A DNA stretch of 64,000 nt from Paragyromitra xinjiangensis (GCA_038503065.1 JBCAMK010000011.1:1116001-1180000), one strand, 5' to 3'. Positions 10,108-20,836 are shown, counted from the first letter of the stretch. A program made the numbers and translations. The notes: a model not told the origin generated them from the letters alone.

Positions 10108-10122
10108 TCTTCCATGTTATCC
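10108..10122. repeat. Right target-site duplication of the LINE
   Basis: Exact second copy of TCTTCCATGTTATCC, directly after the run of 16 A residues at 10092-10107. Confidence 0.95.
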
Positions 10123-11322
10123 TCATCAAATAACCCATTTTGTTGCAGCGCCCTAAAGTGTTTCTAGGTATAGGTATTAGTACGATGAGAATTCTGAAAA
10201 AATTAACTTGAAATATACTTACTTTCCAATCCGCTGTGGCCCCTTTGGTCAACTGCCCCCACCAGCTTTCAATTCTAACGTTTCGAGTTGAGGTTCCATA
10301 CCAGAACACCTCAGGGAAAGTAACATCCACTTTATCCACCTGATGAAGCTTCCAGAATGATTCTGCTACCATCATTGTTTCAGTCCCTCTATCAGCTCGT
10401 AGATGTAATGGAATAATGTTATGAATCTCTGCAACCTGTAGAAACTGACTTAATACGCTAATCCCAGTTTTACCTGACACCCCACAATAAAACCATGTTA
10501 TATAACGTGAATAGGAATCTATTGCGGCATATATCTCGATGCCAAACATCTGGAGCTTCAAATGACCATCAATTGACCAGCACCAATTAGGTCCTGGGCA
10601 TACAAAATGTGTATGATGTCTATTGACTCCCCTCCATCGATTTTCTACACCCACCGGGTCCACAATCCTCAATGCTCTCCCAATCCTATGCCTATACTGA
10701 AGTTAGCTAGTTGAATAGGTTGTTAAATCAGAAAAATTATGATATACCCAGAAGCTAGGACACCCATGTTTCGTAGGTGTATCCAAACAGAGCAACGTCC
10801 AGAAAGAGTAATATTCCCTTTTTCTAGCTCCCTTTCAATGATAGTCTGTAGTTTGGCATCTGCTGCTACTCCTAAATCCTTAGAGCGGAGTCGCCTGAAC
10901 ATTCCCATTGATTTGCGGATGAGAACCAGTCGCCGATGTTCAATTTGATAGCCATTGATTTGTAGAACCTGTAGTATCCTAATTAGTAACTACTACTAGT
11001 AGACTGTAGCTTTTATACTTACCCGCAGGATTTTTTTATCACTTAAACACTTTTTCCAAAACAAGAAGGCCAATTCTACACGAAGAGAGGATGTATCTTG
11101 TGTAAACTCATGTTTATTAAACTGCCACTCCTTTATATATTTCATAAATGAAGAGCGTGAACATTTGATATTTTGCGCATGTAGAATGTTCAATGTATCT
11201 GAGACTGTTTTATTTTCCCCCACGCAAAGATGATATATGTTGTATTTCTGTTGTAGTAGTTGTTCTCGTACTGAGGATATGTGGGACATTTTGTAGGATT
11301 TCGAGTGATATTGGATGACCAA

Positions 11323-11849
11323 GAATGTATATAATCAAGTGGAAAAATGTAACGATATGAGGATTGATATGTATATATATCAGGGAGGCATTAAAGCCAA
11401 AGCCAAAGGTCTAAGACCCTTTCATGTAAGGTAATCATATTAAAATAATTTATGTAGCAAGTTTTGTTGATATCTATAAGACATTTACTACTGCAGCACA
11501 ACACAGACCCACCACAACAAAAAAACCTATCCTGTATACTAGTATGTCTGTGATTTAAGTGCATAAAATGACTTGAATATGTAGGAATAATTAATCCTTT
11601 AAAATGCGGCAGTACTTACTAATTTGGTGACTTTCGCATAGGTATTCTAGATTGATACAAATGCAGTTATTGTGCTATAAGCCTCTATAATTATCCTATG
11701 CTCTATAATACCCACAACACCCCCCAGGTTTACTTAGTTTTCCCCGAACACCTATTATTCCACTGTCACCCTATCTCTCTTATTTTTACATCTTTTTACA
11801 CATCTTCAGTCTATTTTATCCACATTTACTACCTCCATTCCGAGTCAAA
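11323..11849. promoter_or_regulatory. Divergent intergenic spacer between integrase gene and gene C
   Basis: This 527-bp AT-rich stretch separates two divergent start codons, so both promoters should lie here. I see short A/T runs (tatatatat near 11370) and a pyrimidine-rich leader before 11850, but no motif I can name with confidence. No RNA gene is visible. Confidence 0.5.
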
Positions 11850-13292
11850 ATGTCCACCTCACATGCTCTTCCAACTGAATACTGTGGACAACGTGAAAAT
11901 ACTATCCACCATCCTACCACTGATAAAGTTTTTCGTTGCTGTGGGGAAAGAGTCCCAGTATATCTTCGTGAACCTGCTCCTGCCCCTGTACCTGCAACTA
12001 CTGGTGCTAGTAGTAGCAAACCCCCCACACGCAACAACAACCAACAACCCAAAAAACAGAAAAGGCAAAGTAATGCTCCGGAGACAATTATAATTTCTAG
12101 TCCTATAATGTCTCCTACTAAATCAACTTTTGTTAAAGCAGGTCAGTTTACTCATCGTCAAATCGTTGAACTTTACAGAAAAGGATCCATAACAAGAAGC
12201 TCTGCAGAAAAAAAATTAAAAAATAGCTCCACGTATGGGATCTCAGCAGCTATATCTGCTCTGGTTAAAAATGTGAAACAACCTATCCTAGCAAGAGATT
12301 CCTGGAAGATTGTGGTTTATGTGGGATCTACATCTGATAAATGGTCAGCGTTTAAAAACCTGGGTAAGCGATCCTCCTCTTTAGTTTATTAGACCCACTG
12401 GCAGTGGTGACAGTAGTATTAAAATTATTTCTCTAGGTGTTTCTTCTAAAGTATTTGATGACTTTGAAGAAATAATATTTGATGTGTCGGATTTTGCCCA
12501 ATCGCTGCTGGAGTCATCACCAAACTGGATAGATGCAGAGGCTGTTAATGTTGATTATCTGAATATTCAACAGATAATCCCTGCAACTTTCTTTAGTGCT
12601 AAAGAGGGGCCACACCGATTGGAAGTTAGAAAAAAACCTATTACCGTTGGTGAATTTCTGCTGGACTTTCCAGGAGGCGCTGCTACAAAAATCTATCTAA
12701 TAGTAAAATATTGGACGGCTAAGGATAGAGAGCAAAATCATCAGCAGCAAAGAGATGTTTCTCAGGCTTTCATGCGAAAAGTTAAAAGGGAAACTGGATT
12801 GGATTATCTCAGTGATTCTGATACGGAAATAAAAGAGGAACCAGGTACTAGATACAGAATGCTATCTGTAGGGCACGAGGTAAAAAATCACCCTAAATAA
12901 ATAAATATAAATACATATTAATTAACATTATAATAAAGAAGCCACAGCCGATGAAAAGAACAGCCTCTGGTCGGCATATTTTTGAGAAAGAAGAAGATTC
13001 TCAGTCCCCTCCAGCTACCAAACGGCATAGAATGGAATCCCCTGATTTGCCAGTACTTCTTGTTCTTGAGTACTCCTCTCCACTCAGGTCTGAATCACCA
13101 GTACTACCACCTATTCCTTTGTCACCTCCCCATGTTCAACGAGCACAAGCAAAACGAATAAAAGGAAAAACTTTGGAGACACAGACTGAAAAGGGAGGAA
13201 GTGGAGGAGAGCCTGAGGCTGAAGAGGCTGAAGAGGTTGAAAAGGCTCCAGCAAGGATTACTAGGCTGCGAGTCAGAAAAAAGATGGGCTAA
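11850..13292 (+). CDS. Uncharacterised basic protein, right gene of the integrase block
   Basis: I read three exons: 11850-12363, 12437-12879 and 12948-13292, with all joins in frame, giving 433 residues. Intron 1 runs GTAAGC...TCTCTAG. Intron 2 runs GTAAAA...CCACAG with TTAATTAAC as possible branch. If intron 2 is not used, the first part stops at 12900 (325 residues) and a separate 113-residue basic ORF starts at 12951. No known domain is recognised. Visible parts are a Cys-His cluster near the N-terminus (HHPTTDKVFRCCGERV), a Pro/Ser/Lys-rich linker, a probable helical segment (GQFTHRQIVELYRKG, looking like a small helix-turn-helix), and a Lys/Arg/Glu-rich tail with nuclear-localisation-like runs (TKRHR, RLRVRKK). 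DNA binding is plausible but inferred. Confidence 0.65.
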
Positions 13293-13321
13293 TTAATTTT
13301 TGTATTTTTGAAATTCTCTAA

Positions 13322-15680
13322 TTTTTATCTTTTGGTGTTCTCAATTTTCGTTGCAATGCCCAAAATCCTTATTTGGACTTTGGTAGTTACGCGCCCCCGT
13401 ATGAAACAAATGAAAACCAGGAGCGAAATGAGAGAATAAAGTCGAACCTCACAGATTCTGGACCGGGCAACTCACTTTTCGACTTCGAAGCTCCTCTGAG
13501 CCCAACTCAGAAGAATCCCTTCAGCTCAAATACCTCGGTAACTTCCTTTGGAACAAATAATTCAACAATAAGTGGCGGTATCCGTGTACCGAAAATGCCA
13601 ACCCCTTCCTCAGTCGGAACTATAGAATGCTGTATTTGCTTCAAAGTTTTAAGTGGCTTTAACACAAAGCTCCTATGGAAGTATGTACTACCCAAAATTA
13701 TTGAGTATATTAGGAACATGTGCTAATAACGAAACAGAAAGCACGTGTTAAGAGATCTTCAGCCATATAGTTGCCTTTTTGACTCTTGTCCAGAAAAGGA
13801 GACTACATTTGGAACAAGAAGGGTTTGGGTGAATCACAAATTTCAGCATCATAGACCACAGCCAGAATGGCGCTGCAGCGGAAGTTGTGTTAAGGTTTAC
13901 CACCAGAGGGAAGACTTCAAGTATCATATCTTGGAAGACCATCTACAGGGGACAGTAACCACGTTAGACATAGACGCCATTGCTGAGAGATGTAAATTCA
14001 AAAGACGAGAGACCAGCTGTCCCTTCTGCGCAGAAATAATCCCAGAGAATAGGCGTTCAGTCCAGCTACATATTGGAACCCACTTCGATGAAATAGCTCT
14101 GAAAGCACTCCCACTTGGGGATGAACCTGAAGGCAATACACCAAACAGAGACAACGCAAGTATCGGGGGTAGTCCACAGTATTCCTTACTCGCAAATACG
14201 CTTTCCATGCACGGAGACGTTTATATCAATTCTGCTGGGAGTCAAGACTCGCCAGACAGTGATCGTGAGGCTCTATCTGAGCTAAGTACCGACGATGAAA
14301 CAAAACGAAACGAAACGAAACAACGGCCCCTCCGTGCAGTCGTGAGATTCCCAGTGAAGTTTAGAGAAGAGATTGAAGAGGAGGACATGGAAGAGAAGCT
14401 TGTTGAATTCAATGCTATGGGTGTGCGAGGAAATTCCCCCATCCGTCCCCATACTATAGTTAGTAGTTGGGCACCGGTGTTCAATCCCGACAAGAAGCCT
14501 CCCATATTAATATCTCCTTGTAAGCTATGTGACAAGAGATTCCCGAGACTTTGTGATTTAACGTAAGCTAACCACTCCTTTCATTGTAACAAAGCTAATA
14601 ATTCAAATCGTAGCAAGCACATGAAAACTCATGAACGGCCGTTCAAGTGCGAAGTTAGTACCTGCAAATACTACCTCGAGGGCTTTCCAACCGGCAAAGA
14701 ACGAAAACGTCACCAAATTGATATACACGCCCTAGTTTCAAAAGAATGGAAATGCAGATTCTCTCCGTGTCAATACAAGAGTTACCGAGAGAGTAATTGT
14801 AAGCAGCACATGGAGAAGGCGCATAATTATGTGTATAAGAGGATGAAGAGGAACCCTCGCAGACGAAGCCAAGAAGGACAACAAACCACAGCACTAACTC
14901 AAAGGAGAAGACGCAACGCACAGCAGGTTCCTGTGATCCCATTAGGGGCTCCGACATCGCAGTCGGGAGCTAGCATTCCTCCGCAGGAGCGTGAATCCGC
15001 ATGGCTTTTTAGCACCATCCCACAGGCAGATGATATTCCCAGTGTAGAAACCACAGATCCCCGACAACCCCTTCGACTAGATGTCGCCGAAGGCCTGTCC
15101 ATCAGCAAAAACAAACGACATTCCTCTGTGGCCTATTTGACCTCTGTGGCCTATTTGGCTCCTATTTGGCCTCTGTGGCCTCTGCAGAGGTCAACATTCC
15201 TCTGTGGAGGTTTCCGAGGAAATTTCAATATTTTCCTCTGCAGAGGCCACAGAGGCCACAGAGGTCCAAATAGGAGCCAAATAGGTCACAGAGGTAAGAA
15301 CATGATCCTAATTTCAAATAGGTCATTTTTTGTTCTTGCTGATGTCCCAGCCAACCAGGGGTGTTCACGCTGAGTTAACGAATTGCTCGTCTCATATAGA
15401 CTTGCCCGCCGCCGGAGACATTTTTGGGGATTACAACGCAGCGCCCTGTGGTTACCCCGACGCCAGCCCCACCCTCACTTCGGAGGACTTTTATTTGATT
15501 CAAAGCACAGGGTACGAGCAGTGGATGGAACCTTCCCCTCCCGGCTTCATGAGTCAAGACAATAGCTTCGGCCAACCAATCAGTGGTTTCCATCATGATG
15601 GCCTTGACTTCACAGAAACCCTGGGCTACAAGAGAGAAAGCGATACTCCTAACGGGAGTTATAGAAATCGTTCATCATGA
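13322..15680 (+). pseudogene. C2H2 zinc-finger protein gene, broken by a 245-bp foldback element
   Basis: Exons: an open segment from 13322 to 13680 with no clear start codon, then 13738-14562 and 14614-15680. Introns are GTATGT...AAACAG and GTAAGC...CGTAG, and both joins are in frame. The middle part (DLQPYSCLF, CPFCAEIIPENRRSVQLHIGTH, EIALKALP) matches the zinc-finger region often seen in fungal NACHT/ankyrin-type proteins. Exon 2-3 then give classic fingers CKLCDKRF...KHMKTH and further Cys/His pairs. The element at 15100-15344 adds 247 bp including its duplication and shifts the frame, so translation stops at 15373. Skipping it restores a frame to 15680. The 5' end is missing or lies in an unseen exon; the integrase block abuts it. 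Confidence 0.75.
15098..15346. mobile_element. 245-bp foldback element with CATCAGCAA ends and TC duplication
   Basis: The element at 15100-15344 starts CATCAGCAAAAACAAA and ends TTTGTTCTTGCTGATG, an imperfect terminal inverted repeat. Inside, two ~65-bp arms made of cctctgtggcc/tatttgg units pair across a short loop (about 15121-15298). It is flanked by TC at 15098-15099 and 15345-15346. Disregarding the element and one TC joins the zinc-finger frame exactly, which supports a 2-bp target duplication. It has no coding capacity. Confidence 0.85.
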
Positions 15681-15890
15681 AAAGCTCCGATGGCTTCTAT
15701 CAAGGTCACCATCTTTGCGGAGTACTTGGGGGTGTCACTCAAAAATGTAAAACTTTGCAGTTATATGCTCTCACATTTGGCAAGGTTGCTTGGACGTAAT
15801 TCTTGTTCTATTTATTCATATGCCTTTTAAAAACAAACAAAAATCATGAAATATTCCTTCGGATTAAAAAGATGTAACGATAGGGGGATA
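15681..15890. other. Intergenic, 3' flank of the zinc-finger gene
   Basis: 210 bp of AT-rich sequence, probably 3' UTR and spacer. I see no gene in it. Confidence 0.5.
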
Positions 15891-16338
15891 GTGGAAGACA
15901 TCCCGTCAATATTTTGAAGGCTTCAGATGTAGTTTGAAAGCCCCTAGACCAAATCTGTAGAGGTTAGCTAGCTTTCAGACAAGTGATCTGTGGACCCCCC
16001 CTCCCCCCCTCTGTAAATTTCTAACTGCTCAGAAACCCAGACCTTAAACAATGGCACTTTGCAACAATACATAAAAAGTCTCCAGAAAATTACAATTTAT
16101 AGCTTAGTAAATATTCTCACAGAAACATATTTTGCAGGTTTTATTGCCTACTATTTTCGGTTGTTTAAGGCTGTAATAGTGAACCAGATTTTGGTGTGGT
16201 GCATGGTTGCCACACTTATCTGCACTCTTGCCTCCTAGATATCTGGCTGCAACAATCAGTGACGGGTTAGAAGCTTGCTCATAGATTTCTGGAGGTCTAG
16301 GTCTGAAGCCTCCAAAATATCGACGGGATGTCTTCCAT
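15891..16338. mobile_element. 448-bp non-coding element with ~36-bp TIRs and TA flanks
   Basis: The left end GTGGAAGACATCCCGTC and the right end, read inverted, ATGGAAGACATCCCGTC continue in matching sequence for about 36 bp (to ...AGGCTTCAGA) with four mismatches. TA lies directly outside both ends, fitting a Tc1/mariner-type target. There is no open frame of note, so this is a MITE-like derivative. Confidence 0.75.
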
Positions 16339-16527
16339 TATGATTCTACATCATGAAGTTTCCAGATCGGTTGTCTAGGGTACCTCAGCCCACTTTCCTA
16401 CTCTGAAGTGGTTCAGATTTTTTACGGGAAGGCATCCAGTAGAGTGCAAGACCAGTACTTCACACCACTACTGAATTCTAAGCGAAGTTTTAGATGGTTC
16501 TCCAGATTCTGTAACTCGACCGGCTAG

Positions 16528-17980
16528 CATCAGCAAAAATAATTGATTTACTCCCTGTGTCTCCTGGTGTCTCCCTGAACCTCCCTGACCTCCCTGACCT
16601 AACTTTGGAATTTCCCATGAACGTGCGTACGACTGCAACCCGCACCCCCCAGAATCTTCCTCGCATTTCTTTTGCTGGCTCTAAGCCTGAGGGGTCTGTT
16701 TCGAATCGACCTTTTTGCAGTACATCAGCAAAAAAAAAATGCCGTCCCGACACTTTCTTGTCTTCCGGAAGGCCATACTCCATCAGCAAAAAATTGTATA
16801 GCCCTCCCTCAGGTTGTAAATTTTGCTCTTTGCGTCTGGGCGACAACCTACCAGAGGTTGGTCATTCTCCAGTATAGGACGCGCTGAGCTTTAGGAAGCT
16901 ATCCTCTGGGCGATCATGGGGGTTTGACGGGCGTCAGGACAACTGGAGGTGAGTAGCGCCCACAGAATCATTTCTTTAGCAAGTCGCCCTGGTCTAGTTT
17001 GGGGGCTTTCGCCTGGCCTGGCACCATATGCTTGTTTACAATCGTTCTATCATTTCTATGGATCTATATAGTTTTATACGTACATGTATCTGTTCTTCAT
17101 ACTCTAGGGGTAAGGAGCTTGAGCAGTCAATCGACCATATGGCGGAGGCAGCGGAAGCTCAGGCAGCGAATCAACCATGTGGCGGAGGCGAAGGAAGCTC
17201 AGGCAGCAAATCGGCCATGTTGCGGAGACGGAGGAAGCTCAGGCAGCAAATCGACGATCTCTAGGAGGCGACGGAAGCTCAGGCAGCGGGTCAACCATAT
17301 GGCGAAGGCGGAGGAAGCTGCCGCAGCGAATCGACGACCTGCCAAAGGCAGGCAGTGAATCGAAGCGGGTCAACCATATGGCGAAGGCGGAGGAAGCTGC
17401 CGCAGCGAATCGACGACCTGCCAAAGGCAGGCAGTGAATCGAAGCGGGTCAACCATATGGCGAAGGCGGAGGAAGCTGCCGCAGCGAATCGACGACCTGC
17501 CAAAGGCAGGCAGCGAATCGAAGTGAGTCTAGGAGGCATATCAGCGGGAGTCAAATAAATGGAAGCGAGACGTTACCTAGGACCATCGCGACCAGCCGTC
17601 CAGTCCGTGGGTGGACGGGGTTGAACTGTGTGGACTGCAGTCCAACTACAGCCAACTCTATTTACTACATGTACTATTCTACGGATCTATATATGTACAA
17701 ATAACTAATACCCGCAGTGAATCGACGTATTGACTCAGGCAGGCGGCGGAAGCTGCGGCAACTGCGGCAGCGAATTGACCATATGGCGCAGGCGCAGGAA
17801 GCTCAGGCAGCGAATCAACCTATTGGCGGAGGCTACGATATTAGCCCCTGGTATCATTCCCAATGATGGCATAGGCCTATCTGTCTCTAGTGGCAGTTTA
17901 CTTAAACCCCAATACATAAAATTACTAATCCTTCATTTGTTCAATAACGAAGGCCATGGATCTTCGGGATGGAAGTAGGA
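16528..17980. mobile_element. Nested, truncated copies of the CATCAGCAAAAA family
   Basis: CATCAGCAAAA termini occur in the same orientation at 16528, 16723 and 16781. The copy from 16723 matches the left end of the intact 1795-bp element (19040 onward) for ~58 bp and is then cut by a second copy at 16781. That second copy matches the other end of the 1795-bp element (its reverse complement from 20834 down to about 20460, sharing tatagccctccctcagg) with minisatellite units after it. Similarity returns at 17515-17590, the reverse complement of 19530-19600. The matching far ends are missing, so the copies are truncated. ORFs here are repeat translations. Confidence 0.65.
17286..17522 (+). repeat. 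Three tandem copies of a 79-bp unit
   Basis: Units start at 17286, 17365 and 17444 with GCGGGTCAACCATATGGCG and each contains gacctgccaaaggcaggcag. They are almost identical, so the amplification is recent. They lie in the degenerate minisatellite of the truncated CATCAGCAAAAA element. Confidence 0.9.
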
Positions 17981-18099
17981 GGATGCCCAAGATAACCCTA
18001 TATTGACCTCTCATCCCACCGCATATAGCGTATACAACAATTAATAGGCGGGGATACACGTATATAATACACAAGGGTGGAGGAAGAGGCTAAGTAACA

Positions 18100-18451
18100 G
18101 AAACCCGGAACCCGAGATACAAAAGCTCCACTATATTTATTATATTATGCTGACAAATTAGAAAACCAATGATACGCCCAACATTATGATGTCATTCCCT
18201 CCCTAAGGCACGCCAATACCCGATCGTCAAACATTTGTCATCCCAATTCCTATAAACCCCACCTTCAACGCACTATCCCAAACCAATCCTACCATTCACA
18301 AACACCACACCAATCGATAACCGTCAGTAATAGCACTAAACTCATCATGAAGGAGCTCCTCGTCCACCCTGTTCCCAAGACCGAGACCGTCAATTCACCG
18401 ATACCAAAACCTAACCAGCTCATCCTCTTATCAGATACCCCTGCAAAGTGA
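18100..18451 (+). pseudogene. Duplicated 5' end of the MDR oxidoreductase gene
   Basis: The stretch from about 18100 to 18430 parallels 22970-23300, covering the promoter, leader and first ~30 codons of the intact gene at 23215. The copy starts at ATG 18347 and reads MKELLVHPVPKTETVNSPI, then loses similarity and stops at 18449-18451 after 34 codons. No cofactor-binding region is present, so it cannot be functional. The Pogo element lies between the two copies, so the duplication probably predates it. Confidence 0.85.
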
Positions 18452-19037
18452 TCGATTTTAGAGTTGGCAGCACAATTAAATCTCTCTAAGTGAATGGCGT
18501 GCTCATCCAAAGCTTATCAAGCCATAAACCAGTGCCCTGTTACTAAAAATAAAGCAAAGCTCGCCTGATGCCCAAATGTTAGCTCCCGGCACTAGTCCTA
18601 GGGTGGCATAAATCCATCAGCCACTAGGGGCAGTTTGCTTGCTTGAATTTCAAAGCCTACCCCACAGCATTACACCTACCGTATTTACTTGGATAATTGG
18701 CTAAGTCCGGTATTTCCGAGACCAGTAAAAATCCCGTTGCTATGTCAGTGATCGTTGGTGGATATCAGAGTACACAGCACGCAGTAGAGCATACTACACA
18801 CAACAAAGTGCGAATATTGACTGTTGAAGGGCACGGAGATGGTAGATATACCCAAATTAATTATTCTTCACCGCCTGCTATATACTCTAGAGATAAACCA
18901 TCATCACCCGCCTCCTTCACATCAGCATAAGGCTCTACTATTTCCACATCCCGCCTCCATTCCCCAATACTCAAACCCGCAAACCCCTTGATATCTAACT
19001 CATTGTCAGCACTCCTGTCTATAGGAAGAGACAGACC

Positions 19038-20836
19038 AACATCAGCAAAAAAAAAATGTCGCCCCGACACTTTCTTGTCTTCCGGAAGGCCATATTCCGC
19101 CCGCTGCGTTAGTGGCCTTCCCTACAACCCAGGCGACCTGGCTCAAGCGCTGGCCTGTGCGGGCGCAGGCTGCGCAACGCTCCGGCCTCCTGGCGCTCGG
19201 CTGCAACCACCCGCGCCCGGATGTGGCACTTAGCGAAATCCAGCGGGCTCCACCCATCGAATTTTTCTAAGTCCCTGGAAACTCGGGACTTAGCAAAATT
19301 CACCTCAGGCACTTAGCGATTTTCAAAAATCTCCAGGTCACTTAGTCATCGCTTAGTAGTCGCCAAAGCAACGCCTAATAAGACACCAATCTCCACCTCT
19401 CCCGTCCTTCCTACTATTGCTTCCCATTCCCTCCCACCCATCCCCTATTCCCTCCCACCCATTCTCAACCTCGCTGTACCGCTGACATCGTGACATTTAG
19501 GTTCGAAGTAACGAGCTCTGCTTGCAAAGAACCTCCCAGGTAACGTCTTGATTCCGTTTATTTGACTCCCGCTGATTGCCTCCTAGACTCGCTTCGATCT
19601 GCTGCTTCTGCTTCCTCTGCTTCCGCCTAAGCGAGCTCAATATGCTGATCGATTCGCTGCCTGAGCTTCCTGAGCTTCCTGGGCTTCCTCCGCCTCCGCC
19701 ACATGGTCGATCCGCTGCCCGAGCTTCCGCTGCCTGCGCCATATGGTCGATCTGCTGCCTGAGCTTCCGCTGCCTCCTGGGGGTCGTCGATCCGCTGCCT
19801 GAGCTTCCTGAGCTTCCGCTGCCTCCTGGAGGTCGTCAATTCGCTGCCTGAGCTTCCTCCGCCTCCGCCATATGGTCGATCCGCTGCCTGAGCTTCCGCT
19901 GCCTGCGCCACATGGTCAATTCGCTGCCTGAGCTTCCTCCGCCTCCGCCAATTGATCGATTTGCTGCTGCAGCTTCCGCTGCCTGCGCCATATGGTCAAT
20001 TCGCTGCCTGAGCTTCCGCTGCCTCAGTCAATTGATCGATTCGCTGCCTGTGCCATATGGTCGATCCGCTGCCTGAGCTTCCGCCGCCGCCGCCTCCGCC
20101 ACAGCTGCAGCAGCTTCCGCTGCCTGCGCCATATGGTCGATCCGCTGCCTGAGCTTCCGCCGCCTCCGCCACAGCTGCAGCAGCTTCCGCCGCCTCAGTC
20201 AATTGATCGATTTGCTGCTGCAGCCTCCGCTGCATGCGCCATATGGTCAATTCGCTGCCTGAGCTTCCGCCGCCTCCTGGAGGTCGTCAATTCGCTGCCT
20301 GAGCTTCCTCCGCCTCCGCCATATGGTCGATTCGCTGCCTGAGCTTCCGCCGCCTCAGTCAATTGATCGATTTGCTGCTGCAGCTTCCGCTGCCTGCGCC
20401 ATATGGTCAATTCGCTGCTTGCGCCAATTGGTCGATCCGCTGCAGGAGCCTCCGCTGCCTCCGCTCCCCCCTACCCCTAGGATACGAAGAACAGATACAT
20501 GTACATATAGAGCTATATAGAAATAATAGAACGATTGTAAACAAGAATATGGGCAAAAGCATTCAAACTGGACCACAGGGTGACCTACTGAAAATGTGAT
20601 TCTGTGGGCGCACTGCTCTCCCCCCGCTGTCTTCCAGACGCTCGTCAACCCTCCGTGGCCGCCCAGAGAATAGCCTCCTGAATCTAGGGCGCCCCCATGC
20701 CGACCTCTAGTAAGCTGTCGCCCAGACGTGAAGGGCAAAATTTACAGCCTGAGGGAGGGCTATATTCCGCCCCGACCGCCTGGGGCGCCTGATGCATTGG
20801 GCGGACCGGGCGACAATCCGTTTTTTTGCTGATGAA
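19038..20836. mobile_element. 1795-bp element, CATCAGCAAAAA termini, inserted in the Pogo transposase
   Basis: The element spans 19040-20834 with ends CATCAGCAAAAAAAAAATG and, inverted, CATCAGCAAAAAAACGG. AA lies on both outer sides (19038-19039 and 20835-20836), and disregarding one AA plus the element restores the transposase frame. Inside are ~480 bp of unique sequence near the left end, a minisatellite at about 19620-20460 and ~370 bp of unique sequence at the right. There is no credible protein gene, so it is non-autonomous. The superfamily is unknown to me; a 2-bp duplication excludes most common fungal superfamilies. Confidence 0.85.
19620..20460. repeat. Minisatellite of ~40-bp GC-rich units
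   Basis: About 20 variants of catatggtcgatccgctgcc followed by tgagcttccgccgcctccgc recur, with CAATTGATCGAT variants and a cagctgcagcagcttccgc subtype. Frames on both strands translate to Ala/Pro/Leu or Gln/Ala/Gly-rich repeats, which are artefacts. The same units, inverted, occur at 17110-17530 and 17740-17840. Confidence 0.9.

Larger units (their letters stand above)
4187..11322 (-). pseudogene. rve-type (DDE) integrase gene split by LINE insertion
   Basis: Minus-strand exons: 11322-11023, 10968-10748, 10691-10223, 10163-10108 continuing at 4814-4567 after the LINE, then 4518-4187. Disregarding the LINE and one target-duplication copy gives 1626 nt, 542 codons, with no stop. The N-terminus (residues ~20-70) resembles a Clr5-like helix-turn-helix. 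A region rich in Arg follows, then the core with WSIDGHLKL, YAAIDSYSRYI, RADRGTET and RIESWWGQL. These supply the D, D and E expected of an rve/RNase H-fold integrase. After the core comes RWNDHKIRKQ, typical of this eukaryotic integrase group (the Pfam rva_4 type, from memory). The tail is acidic. As it stands the gene cannot make the full protein, because exon 4 is interrupted by 5.3 kb in antisense orientation. Exons 2/3 and 4/5 use less typical splice sites, so those borders are less sure. Confidence 0.82.
2634..13345. mobile_element. Candidate three-gene integrase element, interrupted by a LINE
   Basis: Three multi-exon genes lie back to back: an uncharacterised gene with an AT-hook (2800-4190, +), an rve-type integrase (11322-4187, -) and another uncharacterised gene (11850-13292, +). 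The first two converge and share a TTAA at their stops; the last two diverge from a 527-bp spacer. The block lies between a gypsy LTR on the left and a C2H2 gene, apparently lacking its 5' end, on the right. I could not find convincing terminal inverted repeats, so the ends given are limits of the block and not measured termini. Minus the 5.3-kb LINE the block is about 5.4 kb. That it moves as one unit is inference. Confidence 0.5.

Noticed and set aside
17028..17558. Overlapping Ala/Arg-rich frames on both strands
   Set aside because: They translate the minisatellite; both strands and several frames are open because the unit lacks stops.
19497..20410. Long Ala/Gln/Gly- and Pro/Leu-rich frames in both directions
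   Set aside because: Repeat translation in the 1795-bp non-autonomous element, with no start context or domain.
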